From Paracoccus acridae (lineage in GTDB: Bacteria > Pseudomonadota > Alphaproteobacteria > Rhodobacterales > Rhodobacteraceae), in the NCBI RefSeq assembly GCF_014642735.1, contig NZ_BMIV01000007.1:124001-188000 (forward strand): DNA of 64,000 bases, written 5' to 3'. Made by a program: the position numbers and the translations under genes. Position 1 is the first letter of the stretch. Each line of letters opens with the position of its first letter. Below, in pieces: positions 38,158 to 50,157 of this stretch. The notes under the pieces are model-generated. The model made no database searches. It saw only the letters and a list, made by a program, of their open reading frames with translations, and was not told the DNA's origin.

Positions 38158-39552
38158 TCAGACATGGATGGCGCCGTCCCCGCAGGCAAGCGCCGCTTCC
38201 CGCACCGCTTCCGAGGTGGTCGGATGCGCGTGGCAGGTCAGCGCCAGATCCTGCGCAGCGGCGCCGAATTCCATCGCCACGCAGACCTCGTGGATCATCT
38301 CGCCCGCGTTGGGGCCGATGATGTGGCAGCCGAGGATGCGGTCGGTTTCCGCATCGGCGATCATCTTGACGAAGCCCTCGGCCTGCATGACCGCCTTTGC
38401 CCGCGCATTGCCCATGAAGGGGAACTTGCCGACCTTGATCTTGCGGCCGCCTTCCTTGGCGGCTTCCTCGGTCAGGCCGACGCTGGCGACTTCGGGCATG
38501 GTATAGATCACGCCGGGGATCAGGCCATAGTTGACGTGCCCATGCTTGCCCGCGATCACCTCGGCCACGGCCATGCCCTCGTCCTCGGCCTTGTGGGCCA
38601 GCATCGGGCCAGGCACCGCGTCGCCGATGGCATAGATGCCGGGAACCGAGGTCGCCCAGTGGCCGTCCACCTTGATATAGCCGCGATCGGTCATCTGCAC
38701 GCCCAAGGCATCCAGGCCCAGGCCGTCGGCATAGGGGCGGCGGCCGGTGGCGACCAGGACCACATCGGCCTTGATCTCGTGCTTGCTGCCGTCCTTGCGC
38801 AGCTCGTATTCGACCTCGGCCCGGCCATCCTCGACCTCGACCTCGGACACGGCGGCGCCCAGGATGAACTTGAGGCCCTGCTTGGTCAGGATGCGCTGGA
38901 ACTGCTTCTGCACCTCGCCGTCCATGCCGGGGGTGATGGCGTCCAGGTATTCGATCACCGTCACCTGCGCGCCGAGGCGCGCATAGACCGAACCCAGTTC
39001 CAGCCCGATCACGCCAGCGCCGATCACCACCATGGATTCCGGGATCTTCGGCAGCGCAAGCGCGCCGGTCGAATCCACCACGATGCCCGCATCGTTGTCC
39101 ACCGTCACGCCCTTCAGCGCCGAGGGGACCGAGCCGGTGGCGATCACGATGTTCTTCGCCTCATGAGTGGTCTCGCCGACCCTGACCTTGCCCGGCGTCT
39201 CGATCACGGCCCAGCCTTTCAGCCAGTCGATCTTGTTCTTCTTGAACAGGAACTCGATGCCCTTGGTGTTGCCGGCGACGGTTTCGGACTTGTAGCCCTG
39301 CATCTTCTGCCAATCGATTTCGACGTGGCCGGCCATCAGGCCCATCTTGGCGAAATTCTCGTGCGTCTCGTGCAGCATGTGGCTGGCGTGCAGCAGGGCC
39401 TTGGACGGGATGCAGCCCACGTTCAGGCAGGTGCCGCCCAGCGTCTCGCGCCCCTCGACGCAGGCGACCTTGAGGCCCAGCTGGGCTGCCCGGATCGCGC
39501 AGACATAGCCGCCCGGTCCCGCCCCGATCACGATCAGGTCATAGGTGGACAT
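38158..39552 (-). CDS. lpdA: Dihydrolipoyl dehydrogenase (E3)
   Basis: FAD enzyme that reoxidises dihydrolipoyl groups of the 2-oxoglutarate dehydrogenase complex. 464 residues. The start [20 protein letters not shown] at 39552 follows AAGGAGAAGTTG. The redox disulfide is [13 protein letters not shown] (Cys42/Cys47). The NAD-binding motif is [20 protein letters not shown], the FAD motif is [20 protein letters not shown] and the active-site His is in [10 protein letters not shown]. It is the distal member of the sucC-D ... A-B operon. Confidence 0.98.
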   Translation of the reverse strand: MSTYDLIVIGAGPGGYVCAIRAAQLGLKVACVEGRETLGGTCLNVGCIPSKALLHASHMLHETHENFAKMGLMAGHVEIDWQKMQGYKSETVAGNTKGIEFLFKKNKIDWLKGWAVIETPGKVRVGETTHEAKNIVIATGSVPSALKGVTVDNDAGIVVDSTGALALPKIPESMVVIGAGVIGLELGSVYARLGAQVTVIEYLDAITPGMDGEVQKQFQRILTKQGLKFILGAAVSEVEVEDGRAEVEYELRKDGSKHEIKADVVLVATGRRPYADGLGLDALGVQMTDRGYIKVDGHWATSVPGIYAIGDAVPGPMLAHKAEDEGMAVAEVIAGKHGHVNYGLIPGVIYTMPEVASVGLTEEAAKEGGRKIKVGKFPFMGNARAKAVMQAEGFVKMIADAETDRILGCHIIGPNAGEMIHEVCVAMEFGAAAQDLALTCHAHPTTSEAVREAALACGDGAIHV

Positions 39553-39598
39553 CAACTTCTCCTTCATTGTCCCTCAGGGGCCAGTGTCCAGGGCGTGC

Positions 39599-39991
39599 CT
39601 AGAACAGCGCGGCCAGTATCATCAGCATCGTCGCCGCGAATCCCACGGCCCAGATGACCGAGCGCCAGGGCACCCAGCCAAAGACATAGGCCGGCACATA
39701 GAGGATTCGCGCCGCAAGATAAATCCATGCGCAGGCCGTCGTCGCGCCGCTGGCCTGCCCGCCCAGCGTCACCACGACAACGGCCAGGGTGAACAGGATC
39801 AGCCCTTCGAAATGGTTGTTCAGCGCCCGCTGCAGGCGCCCCGCCGTCCCGGTCAGCGCCGGGGCATGATCGCGCGGCCCCATCGCCACGCGCGGCCCGA
39901 CCTGCATGTTCGCCGCGACCGAGAAAGCCGCGAATTGCAGGCCCTGCAGCAGGCCCGCAAGCGCCAGGACGGTCAGTTCCGGCGTCATCAT
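39599..39991 (-). CDS. MAPEG family membrane protein
   Basis: 130 residues, four hydrophobic segments (about 5-30, 58-80, 83-103, 108-128). The MAPEG signature is RLQRALNNHFEGLILFTLAV, with the Asn-x-x-Glu pattern that binds glutathione in eukaryotic members, and later RILYVPAYVFGWVPWRSVIW. Activity in bacteria is mostly unknown; glutathione S-transferase or peroxidase is possible. It starts two bases after the stop of the small gene upstream and lies inside the suc-lpd operon. Confidence 0.8.
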   Translation of the reverse strand: MMTPELTVLALAGLLQGLQFAAFSVAANMQVGPRVAMGPRDHAPALTGTAGRLQRALNNHFEGLILFTLAVVVVTLGGQASGATTACAWIYLAARILYVPAYVFGWVPWRSVIWAVGFAATMLMILAALF

Positions 39992-39993
39992 GG

Positions 39994-40248
39994 TCAGGCG
40001 GTCTTCACGAAGTGGAAATCGGTGCCGGTCACGCCCGCCTGCGCGTTGAAGGGGGCCGCGCCGCCGGACAGATAGGCCCGCGCGGCCTTGGGGTCGGTCA
40101 CCTGGAACAGCGCCCAGGCATTGCGGTCATCTTCGTGCCACAATTGCAGCAGCGACAGGCCGGCATGGCCGCGATCCTCGGCATCGGCGTCGAAGGCCGT
40201 GCGAAAGGCGGCATAATCGGCGACGGTGTAATGGGCGATCAGTTGCAT
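39994..40248 (-). CDS. Small alpha/beta protein, unknown function
   Basis: 84 residues. The ATG at 40248 follows AAGGACAGGCC. The pattern of strands and helices (QLIAHYTVADYAAFRTAFD, then LQLWHEDDRNAWALFQVTD) resembles a small dimeric ferredoxin-like (ABM/Dabb) fold, with no catalytic residues I can point to. Its position between sucB and the MAPEG gene suggests co-transcription with 2-oxoglutarate dehydrogenase, but no role is evident. Confidence 0.65.
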   Translation of the reverse strand: MQLIAHYTVADYAAFRTAFDADAEDRGHAGLSLLQLWHEDDRNAWALFQVTDPKAARAYLSGGAAPFNAQAGVTGTDFHFVKTA

Positions 40249-40302
40249 GGCCTGTCCTTTCAAGGGAAAGGCACCGCCGCTGGGATCGGCGGTGCCGGGT
40301 CT

Positions 40303-41907
40303 TTACAGATCCATCAGCAGGCGGCGGGGATCCTCCAGCGCCTCCTTGACGCGGACCAGGAAGGTCACGGCGCCTTTGCCGTCCACGATCCGGTGGTCAT
40401 AGGACAGCGCCAGATACATCATCGGCCGGATCACGATCTGCCCGCCGACGACGACCGGACGGTCCTGGATCTTGTGCATCCCCAGGATCCCCGACTGCGG
40501 GGGGTTCAGGATCGGCGAGGACATCAGCGAGCCATAAACCCCCCCGTTCGAGATGGTGAAGGTGCCGCCCTGCATTTCCTGCATGGTCAGCTTGCCGTCC
40601 CGGCCCTTGGCGCCCAGTTCGGCGATTTCCTTCTCGATAGCGGCGAAGCCCTTCTGGTCGGCGTCGCGCACCACCGGAACCACCAGGCCCGAGGGGGTGC
40701 CCACGGCCACGCCCATGTTGACATAGTTCTTGTAAACCACGTCGGTGCCGTCGATCTCGGCGTTGACCTCGGGGACTTCCTTCAGGGCGTGGCAGCAGGC
40801 CTTCACGAAGAAGGACATGAAGCCCAGCTTGACCTTGTGCTTCTTCTCGAAGGCGTCCTTGTATTCGTTGCGCAGACCCATGATGCCGGACATGTCGGCC
40901 TCGTTATAGGTCGTCAGCATCGCGGCGGTGTTCTGCGCGTCCTTCAGGCGCCGCGCGATGGTCTGGCGCAGGCGGGTCATCTTGACGCGTTCCTCGCGCG
41001 CGGCGTCCTCGGCCGGGCGGGGGGCTGCCGGGACGGCGGCGGGCTTCGGCGCGGCGGCTGCCTTGGCGACGTCTTCCTTCATCACGCGGCCGTCGCGGCC
41101 CGAGCCGGTCACCTGATCGCGGCTGACGCCCTTTTCGGCCATGGCCTTCCGGGCCGAGGGCGCATCCTCGACATCGGTGCGGGGCTGGGTCTGCTCGGGG
41201 CCGGCGCCGGGGGATCCGACCTGGCCTGCGGTCACCCCATCCTCGCCGCCCGAGGCGGAACCCACGGGGGCCTCGGCATTGCCATAGGCGCCCTTGTTGT
41301 CGCCCTTGCTCTCGGAAGAAGACTGCGGGGCCGAGGCGCCCGCGCTGCCGGCGGCGCCTTCGGTGATGATCGCCAGGCGCGCCTTGGCATCGACGGTCGC
41401 GCCTTCCTCGGCCAGGATGTCGGCCAGGACGCCCGCGGCGGGGCTGGGAACCTCGACCGACACCTTGTCGGTTTCCAGCTCGCACAGCATCTCGTCCACG
41501 GCGACGGTGTCGCCGGGTTTCTTGAACCAGGTGGCCACGGTCGCCTCGGTCACGCTTTCGCCAAGCGCGGGCACCATCACATCCACGGATTTGCCGCTCA
41601 TCTGTTTCTGTCCTTCCGGGGTCTTCTGGGCCGTCTCGGCCTGCTGTTGTGTGTTTGGGGTGACGCTGCCAGCCTCGCCGATCTGGGCCAGCAGCGCGTC
41701 GGGTCCGACGGTTTCGCCTTCCGCCACCACGATTTCGGCAAGGATGCCCGCCGCGGGGCTGGGAACCTCGACCGTCACCTTGTCGGTTTCCAGCTCGCAC
41801 AGCATCTCGTCCACCGCCACCGCGTCACCCGGCTTCTTGAACCAGGTGGCGACGGTCGCCTCGGTGACGGATTCGCCCAGGGCGGGCACGCGGACTTCGG
41901 TGGGCAT
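40303..41907 (-). CDS. sucB: 2-oxoglutarate dehydrogenase E2 (succinyltransferase) with two lipoyl domains
   Basis: 534 residues. The start ATG at 41907 follows AAGGATGACCTG. Two biotinyl/lipoyl domains lie at about 2-76 and 107-181, with lipoyl lysines Lys43 and Lys148 in ELETDKV. Linkers are Ala/Gly/Ser-rich. The peripheral E1/E3-binding domain is about 235-265 ([20 protein letters not shown]), and the catalytic acyltransferase core ends with [11 protein letters not shown] (His505). E. coli SucB has only one lipoyl domain; the second here is a near-exact copy at DNA level (41438-41574 and 41753-41889). It starts 5 bases after sucA. Confidence 0.97.
   Translation of the reverse strand: MPTEVRVPALGESVTEATVATWFKKPGDAVAVDEMLCELETDKVTVEVPSPAAGILAEIVVAEGETVGPDALLAQIGEAGSVTPNTQQQAETAQKTPEGQKQMSGKSVDVMVPALGESVTEATVATWFKKPGDTVAVDEMLCELETDKVSVEVPSPAAGVLADILAEEGATVDAKARLAIITEGAAGSAGASAPQSSSESKGDNKGAYGNAEAPVGSASGGEDGVTAGQVGSPGAGPEQTQPRTDVEDAPSARKAMAEKGVSRDQVTGSGRDGRVMKEDVAKAAAAPKPAAVPAAPRPAEDAAREERVKMTRLRQTIARRLKDAQNTAAMLTTYNEADMSGIMGLRNEYKDAFEKKHKVKLGFMSFFVKACCHALKEVPEVNAEIDGTDVVYKNYVNMGVAVGTPSGLVVPVVRDADQKGFAAIEKEIAELGAKGRDGKLTMQEMQGGTFTISNGGVYGSLMSSPILNPPQSGILGMHKIQDRPVVVGGQIVIRPMMYLALSYDHRIVDGKGAVTFLVRVKEALEDPRRLLMDL
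41438..41574 (-). repeat. Direct repeat inside sucB, lipoyl domain 2 copy
   Basis: 137 bases that match 41753-41889 at an exact offset of 315 bases, with about 14 mismatches by eye, mostly silent. Encodes the core of the second lipoyl domain around Lys148. Confidence 0.85.
41753..41889 (-). repeat. Direct repeat inside sucB, lipoyl domain 1 copy
   Basis: Partner of 41438-41574. Encodes the core of lipoyl domain 1 around Lys43. The two protein segments differ at only two residues over about 46. Confidence 0.85.
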
Positions 41908-41911
41908 CAGG

Positions 41912-44878
41912 TCATCCTTCAAGCGACAGCGCCTCGTTCACCAAAGCTTCCTGTTCGGCCTTGTGGCGCGATCCAAGACCCGTGGCGACCGATGCGGCGG
42001 CGTTGCGCCCGACATAGCGGGCGCGGTTGTGGCGCGCCCCCAGCCGGTCCAGCGACCATTCCAGGTAGGGCTCGACAAAGCTCCACCCGCCCTGGTTCTT
42101 GGGTTCCTCCTGGCACCAGATGACCTCAGCGTCCTTGAAGCGGGCCAGTTCCTTGACCATCGACTGCGCGGGGAAGGGATAGAACTGTTCCAGCCGCAGC
42201 AGATAGATGTCGTCGATCCCGGCCTCGTCCCGCGCCTTCAGCAGGTCGTAATAAACCTTGCCCGAACAGATCACGACGCGGCGGATGCGGTGATCCGGGA
42301 CCAGCGTGATGTCCGAACTGCCCTGCTGCGCGTCGTCCCACAGCACGCGGTGGAAGGTCGATCCGGTCTGGAAATCCTCGGCCCGGCTGGTGGCCTTGGG
42401 ATGGCGCAGCAGCGATTTCGGCGTCATCAGCACCAGCGGCTTGCGGAAGCGGCGGTGCATCTGGCGGCGCAGGATGTGGAAATAGTTGGCCGGCGTCGTG
42501 CAGTTGGCGACGATCCAGTTGTCCTCGGCGCACATCTGCAGGAAGCGTTCCAGGCGGGCGGAACTGTGTTCCGGCCCCTGACCCTCAAAACCGTGGGGCA
42601 GCAGCATCACCAAGCCCGACATGCGCAGCCATTTCTTCTCGCCCGAGGAGATGAACTGGTCGAACATGATCTGTGCGCCGTTGGCGAAATCGCCGAACTG
42701 AGCTTCCCACATCACCAGGGCGTTCGGTTCGGCCAGCGAATAGCCGTATTCGAAGCCCAGCACGGCGTATTCCGACAGCATCGAATCGATGACTTCGTAA
42801 TTCGCCTGGCCTTCCGCGATGTGGTTCAGCGGATAGTAACGATCCTCGGTCTTCTGGTCGATGAAGGCCGAATGACGCTGGCTGAAGGTGCCGCGCGTGC
42901 TGTCCTGTCCTGCCAGCCGCACGCCCTTGCCTTCCAGCAGAAGCGATCCGAAGGCCAGGGCCTCGCCCGTGGCCCAGTCGAAGCCTTCGCCCGTCTCGAA
43001 CATCTGGCGCTTGGATTCCAGAAGGCGGCCCACGGTCTTGTGCAGGTTGTGGCCTTCGGGAACGGTGGTCAGCGCGCGGCCGATCTGGGCCATCGTCGAC
43101 GGCTCGATCCCCGTTTCGCCCGAGACGTATTCGGCCCCCTCGCGATCAAGGCCCGACCACTTGCCGTCCAGCCAGTCGGCCTTGTTCGGCTTGTAGTTCT
43201 TGCCGATCTCGAACTCCTCGTTGAGGTGGTTCTGGAACGCGGCCTTCATGTCCTCGATCTCGCCCTCGGGGATCAGGCCGTCGGCGACCAGGCGTTCGGT
43301 GTACAGCTGCAGCGTGGTCTTGTGACCCTTGATCTGGGTGTACATCGCCGGGTTGGTGAACATCGGCTCGTCGCCTTCGTTGTGCCCGAAGCGGCGATAG
43401 CAGAAGATGTCCAGCACCACGTCCTTCTGGAACTTCTGGCGGAACTCGGTCGCGACCTTGGCGGCATGGACCACGGCCTCGGGGTCGTCGCCATTGACGT
43501 GGAAGATCGGCGCCTCGACCATCAGGGCGATGTCGGTCGGATAGGGCGAGGTGCGGCTGAAATGCGGCGCGGTGGTGAAGCCGATCTGGTTGTTCACCAC
43601 GATGTGCAGGCAGCCGCCGGTGCGATGGCCCTTGATGCCCGAAAGCTGAAGGCATTCGGCCACAACGCCTTGGCCCGCGAAGGCCGCGTCGCCATGCAGC
43701 AGGATCGGCAGGACCGCGCTGCGGTCATGCTGGTCGCCCAGCTGGTCGCCCTTGGCGCGCGCCTTGCCCAGCACGACCGGGTTCACGGCCTCCAGGTGCG
43801 AGGGGTTGGCGGTCAGCGACAGGTGGACGGTGTTGCCGTCGAATTCGCGGTCGCTGGATGCGCCCAGGTGGTATTTCACGTCGCCCGAACCGTCCACGTC
43901 CTCGGGCTTGAAGCTGCCGCCCTGGAATTCGTGGAAGATGGCCCGATAGGGCTTGGACATCACGTTGGCCAGGACCGACAGACGGCCCCGGTGGGGCATG
44001 CCGATGACGATTTCCTTCACGCCAAGCGCGCCGCCGCGCTTGATGATCTGTTCCATCGCGGGGATCAGCGCCTCGCCGCCGTCAAGGCCGAAGCGCTTGG
44101 TGCCCATGTATTTCACATGCAGGAACTTCTCGAAGCCCTCGGCCTCGACCAGCTTGTTCAGGATGGCGCGGCGGCCTTCGCGGGTGAACTGGATTTCCTT
44201 GCCGTAACCCTCGATCCGTTCCTTCAGCCAGGCGGCTTCCTCGGGGTTGGAAATATGCATGAACTGGATCGCGAAGGTGCCGCAATAGGTCCGCTGCATC
44301 AATTCGGTGATCTGGCGGATCGAGGCGATCTCCAGGCCCAGCACGTTGTCGATGAAGATCGGCCGGTCCATGTCGCCGGGACCGAAGCCATAGGTTTCGG
44401 GGTTCAGTTCCCCGTGGTCGGGCACGTCGCGCAGGCCCAGCGGGTCCAGGTTCGCGTGCAGGTGGCCCCGGATGCGGAAGGCGCGGATCAGCATCAGCGC
44501 GCGGATCGAATCCAGCACGGCCTGACGCATCTTGTCCTCGGTCAGGCTGACGCCCTTTTCCTCGGCCTTGGCGGCGATCTTCTTCATCGCGGCGGCGGCT
44601 TCGGATTTGGAGGCCATCGGCCATTCGCCGGTCAGCGCGGCGGTGGTCTCGTCCGACGGCATGGGCGGCCAGTCGGCGCGCTTCCAGCTTGCGCCCTCCG
44701 CCTCGCGGGCGGCATCCTCTCCGGCATCGCCCAGGCTGCGGAAGAATGCGTCCCAGGCCGCGTCGAAGGCGCCCGGGTTCTGCGCCCATTGGCCGTAAAG
44801 CTGCTCGATATAGGCCGCGTTGTGCCCTTGCAGGAAGGACGAGTCGTGGAAATCGGCGTTCTTGGGTTGGTCGGTCAT
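41912..44878 (-). CDS. sucA: 2-oxoglutarate dehydrogenase E1 component
   Basis: ThDP-dependent decarboxylase of 2-oxoglutarate in the TCA cycle, 988 residues, normal size. N-terminal [18 protein letters not shown] is the family opening. [38 protein letters not shown] and [12 protein letters not shown] are the thiamine- and substrate-binding segments, followed by [19 protein letters not shown]. The C-terminal half ends [20 protein letters not shown]. It forms the complex with the sucB and lpdA products encoded just downstream. Three small lipoprotein genes separate it from sucD. Confidence 0.98.
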   Translation of the reverse strand: MTDQPKNADFHDSSFLQGHNAAYIEQLYGQWAQNPGAFDAAWDAFFRSLGDAGEDAAREAEGASWKRADWPPMPSDETTAALTGEWPMASKSEAAAAMKKIAAKAEEKGVSLTEDKMRQAVLDSIRALMLIRAFRIRGHLHANLDPLGLRDVPDHGELNPETYGFGPGDMDRPIFIDNVLGLEIASIRQITELMQRTYCGTFAIQFMHISNPEEAAWLKERIEGYGKEIQFTREGRRAILNKLVEAEGFEKFLHVKYMGTKRFGLDGGEALIPAMEQIIKRGGALGVKEIVIGMPHRGRLSVLANVMSKPYRAIFHEFQGGSFKPEDVDGSGDVKYHLGASSDREFDGNTVHLSLTANPSHLEAVNPVVLGKARAKGDQLGDQHDRSAVLPILLHGDAAFAGQGVVAECLQLSGIKGHRTGGCLHIVVNNQIGFTTAPHFSRTSPYPTDIALMVEAPIFHVNGDDPEAVVHAAKVATEFRQKFQKDVVLDIFCYRRFGHNEGDEPMFTNPAMYTQIKGHKTTLQLYTERLVADGLIPEGEIEDMKAAFQNHLNEEFEIGKNYKPNKADWLDGKWSGLDREGAEYVSGETGIEPSTMAQIGRALTTVPEGHNLHKTVGRLLESKRQMFETGEGFDWATGEALAFGSLLLEGKGVRLAGQDSTRGTFSQRHSAFIDQKTEDRYYPLNHIAEGQANYEVIDSMLSEYAVLGFEYGYSLAEPNALVMWEAQFGDFANGAQIMFDQFISSGEKKWLRMSGLVMLLPHGFEGQGPEHSSARLERFLQMCAEDNWIVANCTTPANYFHILRRQMHRRFRKPLVLMTPKSLLRHPKATSRAEDFQTGSTFHRVLWDDAQQGSSDITLVPDHRIRRVVICSGKVYYDLLKARDEAGIDDIYLLRLEQFYPFPAQSMVKELARFKDAEVIWCQEEPKNQGGWSFVEPYLEWSLDRLGARHNRARYVGRNAAASVATGLGSRHKAEQEALVNEALSLEG

Positions 44879-44930
44879 TGTGTCTCGCGTCCTTGACGCA
44901 ATGGAAGAATGGGAACGGGGATATGCGGCG

Positions 44931-45392
44931 TCAGGCGGCGCTGCATGTGACGATCATCATCTGGACACCGGGCATCGCGCTGCCCGCGCCAGGCTTGTTG
45001 GTGCGGCTGTTTTCCAAGCCGCGTCCCGCGCTGCGGCACAGTTGCGCGGGTGCGGCCTCGATCTTGCCGGCGTCGGTCTGGGCGGGCCGGAACAGCACGG
45101 TGAAGCGGCTGTCGGCATCGCCTGTGACGGCGATGACCGAAGCTTGGTGCAGGCCGGTGCGGCTGTCCACGGGGCCGGTCGGCAGGGCCGGGGCGGGGGG
45201 CGCAACCACCGGCGGCGATGGCGGAACGGGCAGGCTGGCCACTGGCGGGGCAGCGGGCGCCGGGGCAGGGGCCACGGGGGCAGGCTGCTGGGCCGCTGGT
45301 GTCACCTGCACGCAACCCGCCAGAAGCGCGGCCGGCAGAAGCACCGACAGGCGGGCAAGAACGGAAGGTTTGGCAGGATATCTGGGTGTCAT
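44931..45392 (-). CDS. Small lipoprotein L1, paralogue group of the suc cluster
   Basis: 153 residues starting at 45392; lipobox LLAGC in PAALLAGCVQV. After a Pro/Ala-rich spacer (about 30-75) comes a folded-looking domain with two cysteines (PAQLCRSAGRG and MMIVTC at the end) that could form a disulfide. This domain shares a pattern with the next two genes: L/V-rich strand, TVxxR, AAPAxxC and a terminal VTC or VYC. The function is unknown. It sits between sucA and the second lipoprotein, overlapping neither, 52 bases upstream of sucA. Confidence 0.65.
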   Translation of the reverse strand: MTPRYPAKPSVLARLSVLLPAALLAGCVQVTPAAQQPAPVAPAPAPAAPPVASLPVPPSPPVVAPPAPALPTGPVDSRTGLHQASVIAVTGDADSRFTVLFRPAQTDAGKIEAAPAQLCRSAGRGLENSRTNKPGAGSAMPGVQMMIVTCSAA

Positions 45393-45399
45393 GACCGCC

Positions 45400-45729
45400 T
45401 CAGGCACAATAAACGTCGATGATGGCCGCGCCGGGATCGGCATAGGGATCCGCGCGCGGGATGCGTTCGATCCGGGCAACCCCGCGGCGTTCCAGCCCGC
45501 ACAAGGCGCGGGCCGCGCCCTGGTCGGCCCCGGCGGGCGCGCGGGTGGGGTGATAGATCAGCCGCCAGCCGAAATCGCGCCGCGCCACGGTGCGCACGGA
45601 GTCGGGGGGCAGGGTGCTGGCCTGGTGCAGGTTCGTGATGGCGGGAATGCCGCCGCGCAGGATGTCGTCGGTGGGCGCGCGGCCACAGGCCGTCAGCGCC
45701 AGAAGGGCGGCCAGGGACAAGGGCGCCAT
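45400..45729 (-). CDS. Small lipoprotein L2, paralogue group of the suc cluster
   Basis: 109 residues; the ATG at 45729 gives a lipoprotein signal (APLSLAALLALTAC). The remainder contains LHQAS, a stretch also found in L1, and the same two-cysteine arrangement (AARALCGLERRG and IIDVYCA). It ends 7 bases before L1. No catalytic motif is visible. The ribosome-binding site is poor, so translation may be coupled from upstream, or the start may differ. Confidence 0.6.
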   Translation of the reverse strand: MAPLSLAALLALTACGRAPTDDILRGGIPAITNLHQASTLPPDSVRTVARRDFGWRLIYHPTRAPAGADQGAARALCGLERRGVARIERIPRADPYADPGAAIIDVYCA

Positions 45730-45858
45730 GCAGCCGCCGGTCCGGGCGTTTGCCCCGTCCGAAGATCTGGCTGCTGCGCGCTGCGGCTGGTCGTCCACGT
45801 CATCCCCCTGGTTTCCGATGCCCCATACTTATGTCCGAGGCACCGGCTTTCAATCGCG

Positions 45859-46206
45859 TCACCCGCAGGTGACGGTCATCCTTTGAACGCCACTGCCGAA
45901 CTGCGGGGCAGAGGTATCCACCGCCTCGGCCGAAAAGACCTGCGAGGCGGTGTTGGAACAGATGATCGCGGGTGCGGCGGCAACCTGGTCGGCCGTCACC
46001 GCGTCGCCGCGATAGAAGACCGTGTACTGGTTGCCGGTGCGCGAGGCGGCGACCACGGCATCGGCCGGCAGGCCCGTCGCCGCGCCAAGCGCGCCCGAGG
46101 GAACCGAGGCCACCGACACCGAGGTTTCGACGCGCGTGATCGGCTCGGGCGCGCAGGCTCCCAGAACGACAGTCGAGGCGATGATGGCAGCAGAAAGCAT
46201 CTTCAT
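45859..46206 (-). CDS. Small lipoprotein L3, paralogue group of the suc cluster
   Basis: 115 residues after a good AGGAGATTAAAG site. Lipobox LGAC in STVVLGACAPE. The domain VVAASRTGNQYTVFYRGD, then VAAAPAIICSNTAS, then GVQRMTVTCG, aligns with L1 in all main features, including the two cysteines. It lies 70 bases downstream of sucD. Envelope-anchored; role unknown. Confidence 0.7.
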   Translation of the reverse strand: MKMLSAAIIASTVVLGACAPEPITRVETSVSVASVPSGALGAATGLPADAVVAASRTGNQYTVFYRGDAVTADQVAAAPAIICSNTASQVFSAEAVDTSAPQFGSGVQRMTVTCG

Positions 46207-46276
46207 CTTTAATCTCCTGTGGTTACAGAGCGATTGCTCTTGCCCGTGGAACGCGCGCGCCGCGCCGGGGGTTGCG

Positions 46277-47161
46277 TCAGCCCTTGATGGCCTTCAGCAC
46301 GGCCTCGCCCAGGCCTGCGGGGCTGTCGGCCACGACGATCCCGGCGCGCTTCATCGCCTCGATCTTCGATTCCGCGTCACCCTTGCCGCCCGACACAATG
46401 GCGCCGGCATGGCCCATGCGACGGCCCGGAGGGGCGGTGCGGCCCGCGATGAAGCCGGCGGTGGGCTTCCACTTGCCCTTCTTCTTCTGCTCGGCCAGGA
46501 ACTCGGCCGCTTCCTCCTCGGCCGAACCGCCGATCTCGCCGATCATGATGATCGACTCGGTTTCCGGGTCGTCCAGGAACATCTGCAGCACGTCGATATG
46601 CTCCATCCCCTTGATGGGATCGCCGCCGATGCCCACCGCCGAGGACTGGCCCAGGCCCACGTCCGAGGTCTGCTTCACGGCCTCATAGGTCAGGGTGCCC
46701 GAACGCGACACGACGCCCACGCTGCCGCGGCGGAAGATGCTGCCCGGCATGATGCCGATCTTGCATTCGTCCGGCGTCATGATGCCGGGGCAGTTCGGCC
46801 CGATCAGGCGCGACTGCGACCCTTGCAGGGCGCGCTTGACGCGCATCATGTCCAGCACCGGGATGCCTTCGGTGATGCAGACGATCAGCGGGATCTGCGC
46901 GTCGATGGCCTCCAGGATCGAATCCGCCGCGAAAGGGGGCGGGACATAGATCGCGGTCGCATTGGCGCCCGTCTTCGCCACGGCCTCGTGGACCGAGTTG
47001 AAGACCGGCAGGCCCAGATGTTCGCTGCTGCCCTTGCCGGGGGTCACGCCGCCGACCATCTGCGTGCCATAGGCGATCGCCTGTTCGGTGTGGAAGGTGC
47101 CCTGGGATCCGGTGATCCCCTGGCAGATGACTTTGGTGTCTTTGTTAACGAGAACGGCCAT
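46277..47161 (-). CDS. sucD: Succinyl-CoA synthetase, alpha subunit
   Basis: 294 residues. The ATG at 47161 follows AAGGAAAGCCGTA. The CoA-binding Rossmann part starts [20 protein letters not shown], and the phosphohistidine loop is [17 protein letters not shown] near the C-terminus, with [14 protein letters not shown] before it. It makes ATP or GTP from succinyl-CoA with SucC, encoded upstream. Two hairpins lie in the gap between the two genes. Confidence 0.98.
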   Translation of the reverse strand: MAVLVNKDTKVICQGITGSQGTFHTEQAIAYGTQMVGGVTPGKGSSEHLGLPVFNSVHEAVAKTGANATAIYVPPPFAADSILEAIDAQIPLIVCITEGIPVLDMMRVKRALQGSQSRLIGPNCPGIMTPDECKIGIMPGSIFRRGSVGVVSRSGTLTYEAVKQTSDVGLGQSSAVGIGGDPIKGMEHIDVLQMFLDDPETESIIMIGEIGGSAEEEAAEFLAEQKKKGKWKPTAGFIAGRTAPPGRRMGHAGAIVSGGKGDAESKIEAMKRAGIVVADSPAGLGEAVLKAIKG

Positions 47162-47181
47162 TACGGCTTTCCTTGACGTAG

Positions 47182-47235
47182 GGTGCGTGGTCCCACGCAC
47201 CATTGTTCAGGGGAAGGCGCGTGAAATCACGCGCC
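47182..47235 (-). repeat. Two tandem hairpins between sucC and sucD
   Basis: Hairpin one: GGTGCGTGG / CCACGCACC (47182-47201, 2-base gap). Hairpin two: GGCGCGTG-AAAT-CACGCGCC (47216-47235). Neither has a T-run, so RNA processing or stability is more likely than termination. Confidence 0.6.
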
Positions 47236-47242
47236 CTGTGTT

Positions 47243-48436
<1,194 letters not shown>

Positions 48437-48547
48437 CCTGACCCCCTTTTTCGGTTCGGCAGATTTCGGGGCCTCTTGCCACATCCGAGGGGAGAACGAG
48501 AAACGTTTTGATCGGGAAAACGCCTAAACTTGCAGGAACATGCCGAT

Positions 48548-48580
48548 TGTGATCACAGCTTCAAATGCCGTGATCACAAA
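48548..48580. promoter_or_regulatory. Double palindromic operator upstream of sucC (unknown regulator)
   Basis: Two perfect 9-base sites, GTGATCACA at 48549-48557 and 48570-48578, exactly 21 bases apart start to start, about two helical turns. Flanks are TTGTGATCACAGC on the left and CGTGATCACAAA on the right. The identical pair with identical spacing lies upstream of sdhC. The gap lies between the 48608 lipoprotein stop and sucC, so sucC is the likely target. Confidence 0.75.
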
Positions 48581-48607
48581 GGACATGCCGCGGGATTCGC
48601 CTGACCC

Positions 48608-48943
48608 TCAGCCAGCGACGCGGGCGCAATCGAAGCTGTCGCCGGTGGTTTCCGATGTCCAGGTCATCCGGTTGTCATTTTGCCACTGAACCTGGATCAC
48701 CGCGCCGTCGGCCAGGGTCATCGTGGTTGCGCGGTTCTGGGTCGAGAAACTGCGGATCGTGATCGGCGCGGCATCGACCGAGGGGATATAGGAGGTCGGC
48801 GTGAATGTCATGGTGGTCGCGCCGCAATCCCATGTGCCCATGAACGGCAACTGGTCGGTCGGGCGGGGGCTGGTGGGCGGCGCCTGACAGGCGGTCAGGA
48901 CAATGGCGGAAAACAGGGCAGCAGGCAGAACGGTCCGGTTCAT
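48608..48943 (-). CDS. Small lipoprotein between mdh and sucC
   Basis: 111 residues. The ATG at 48943 opens a lipoprotein signal (LPAALFSAIVLTAC). The mature part has strands such as GTWDCGATTMTFTPTSY and IQVQWQNDNRMTWTSETTGD, ending FDCARVAG. It resembles small beta-barrel lipoproteins and has two further cysteines. It is not clearly related to L1-L3. It follows mdh by 112 bases, and mdh carries its own terminator. Confidence 0.65.
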   Translation of the reverse strand: MNRTVLPAALFSAIVLTACQAPPTSPRPTDQLPFMGTWDCGATTMTFTPTSYIPSVDAAPITIRSFSTQNRATTMTLADGAVIQVQWQNDNRMTWTSETTGDSFDCARVAG

Positions 48944-49013
48944 GGTCGCCTCCGGTTGCAAGGAACGGGGCGATGATAAAGCGGAAGCCGAAAAACGCAT
49001 AACATCAAATGCA

Positions 49014-49038
49014 AAGGCGCGCCCACCGGGCGCGCCTT
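49014..49038 (-). terminator. Terminator after mdh
   Basis: An 11-bp perfect stem (AAGGCGCGCCC / GGGCGCGCCTT) with a 3-base loop, 18 bases after the mdh stop. The T-run on the minus strand is weak (TTTGCATTTG), so some read-through into the lipoprotein and suc genes is possible. Confidence 0.75.
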
Positions 49039-49055
49039 GTTCATGTCGGGCCGTT

Positions 49056-50057
<1,002 letters not shown>

Positions 50058-50157
50058 TTACGGGGTCGCGCAAGAAATCGCAAGCCACTGTTGGCGCTGA
50101 CACTTGCCAAAGCGGGCGCGGGGCCGCATTCCTGCCGGGCGGACAGGGGAATGGACC

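Noticed and set aside
41294..44896. A 1200-codon open frame on the plus strand opposite sucA/sucB.
   Set aside because: Antisense shadow of sucA and sucB, biased composition, no domain.
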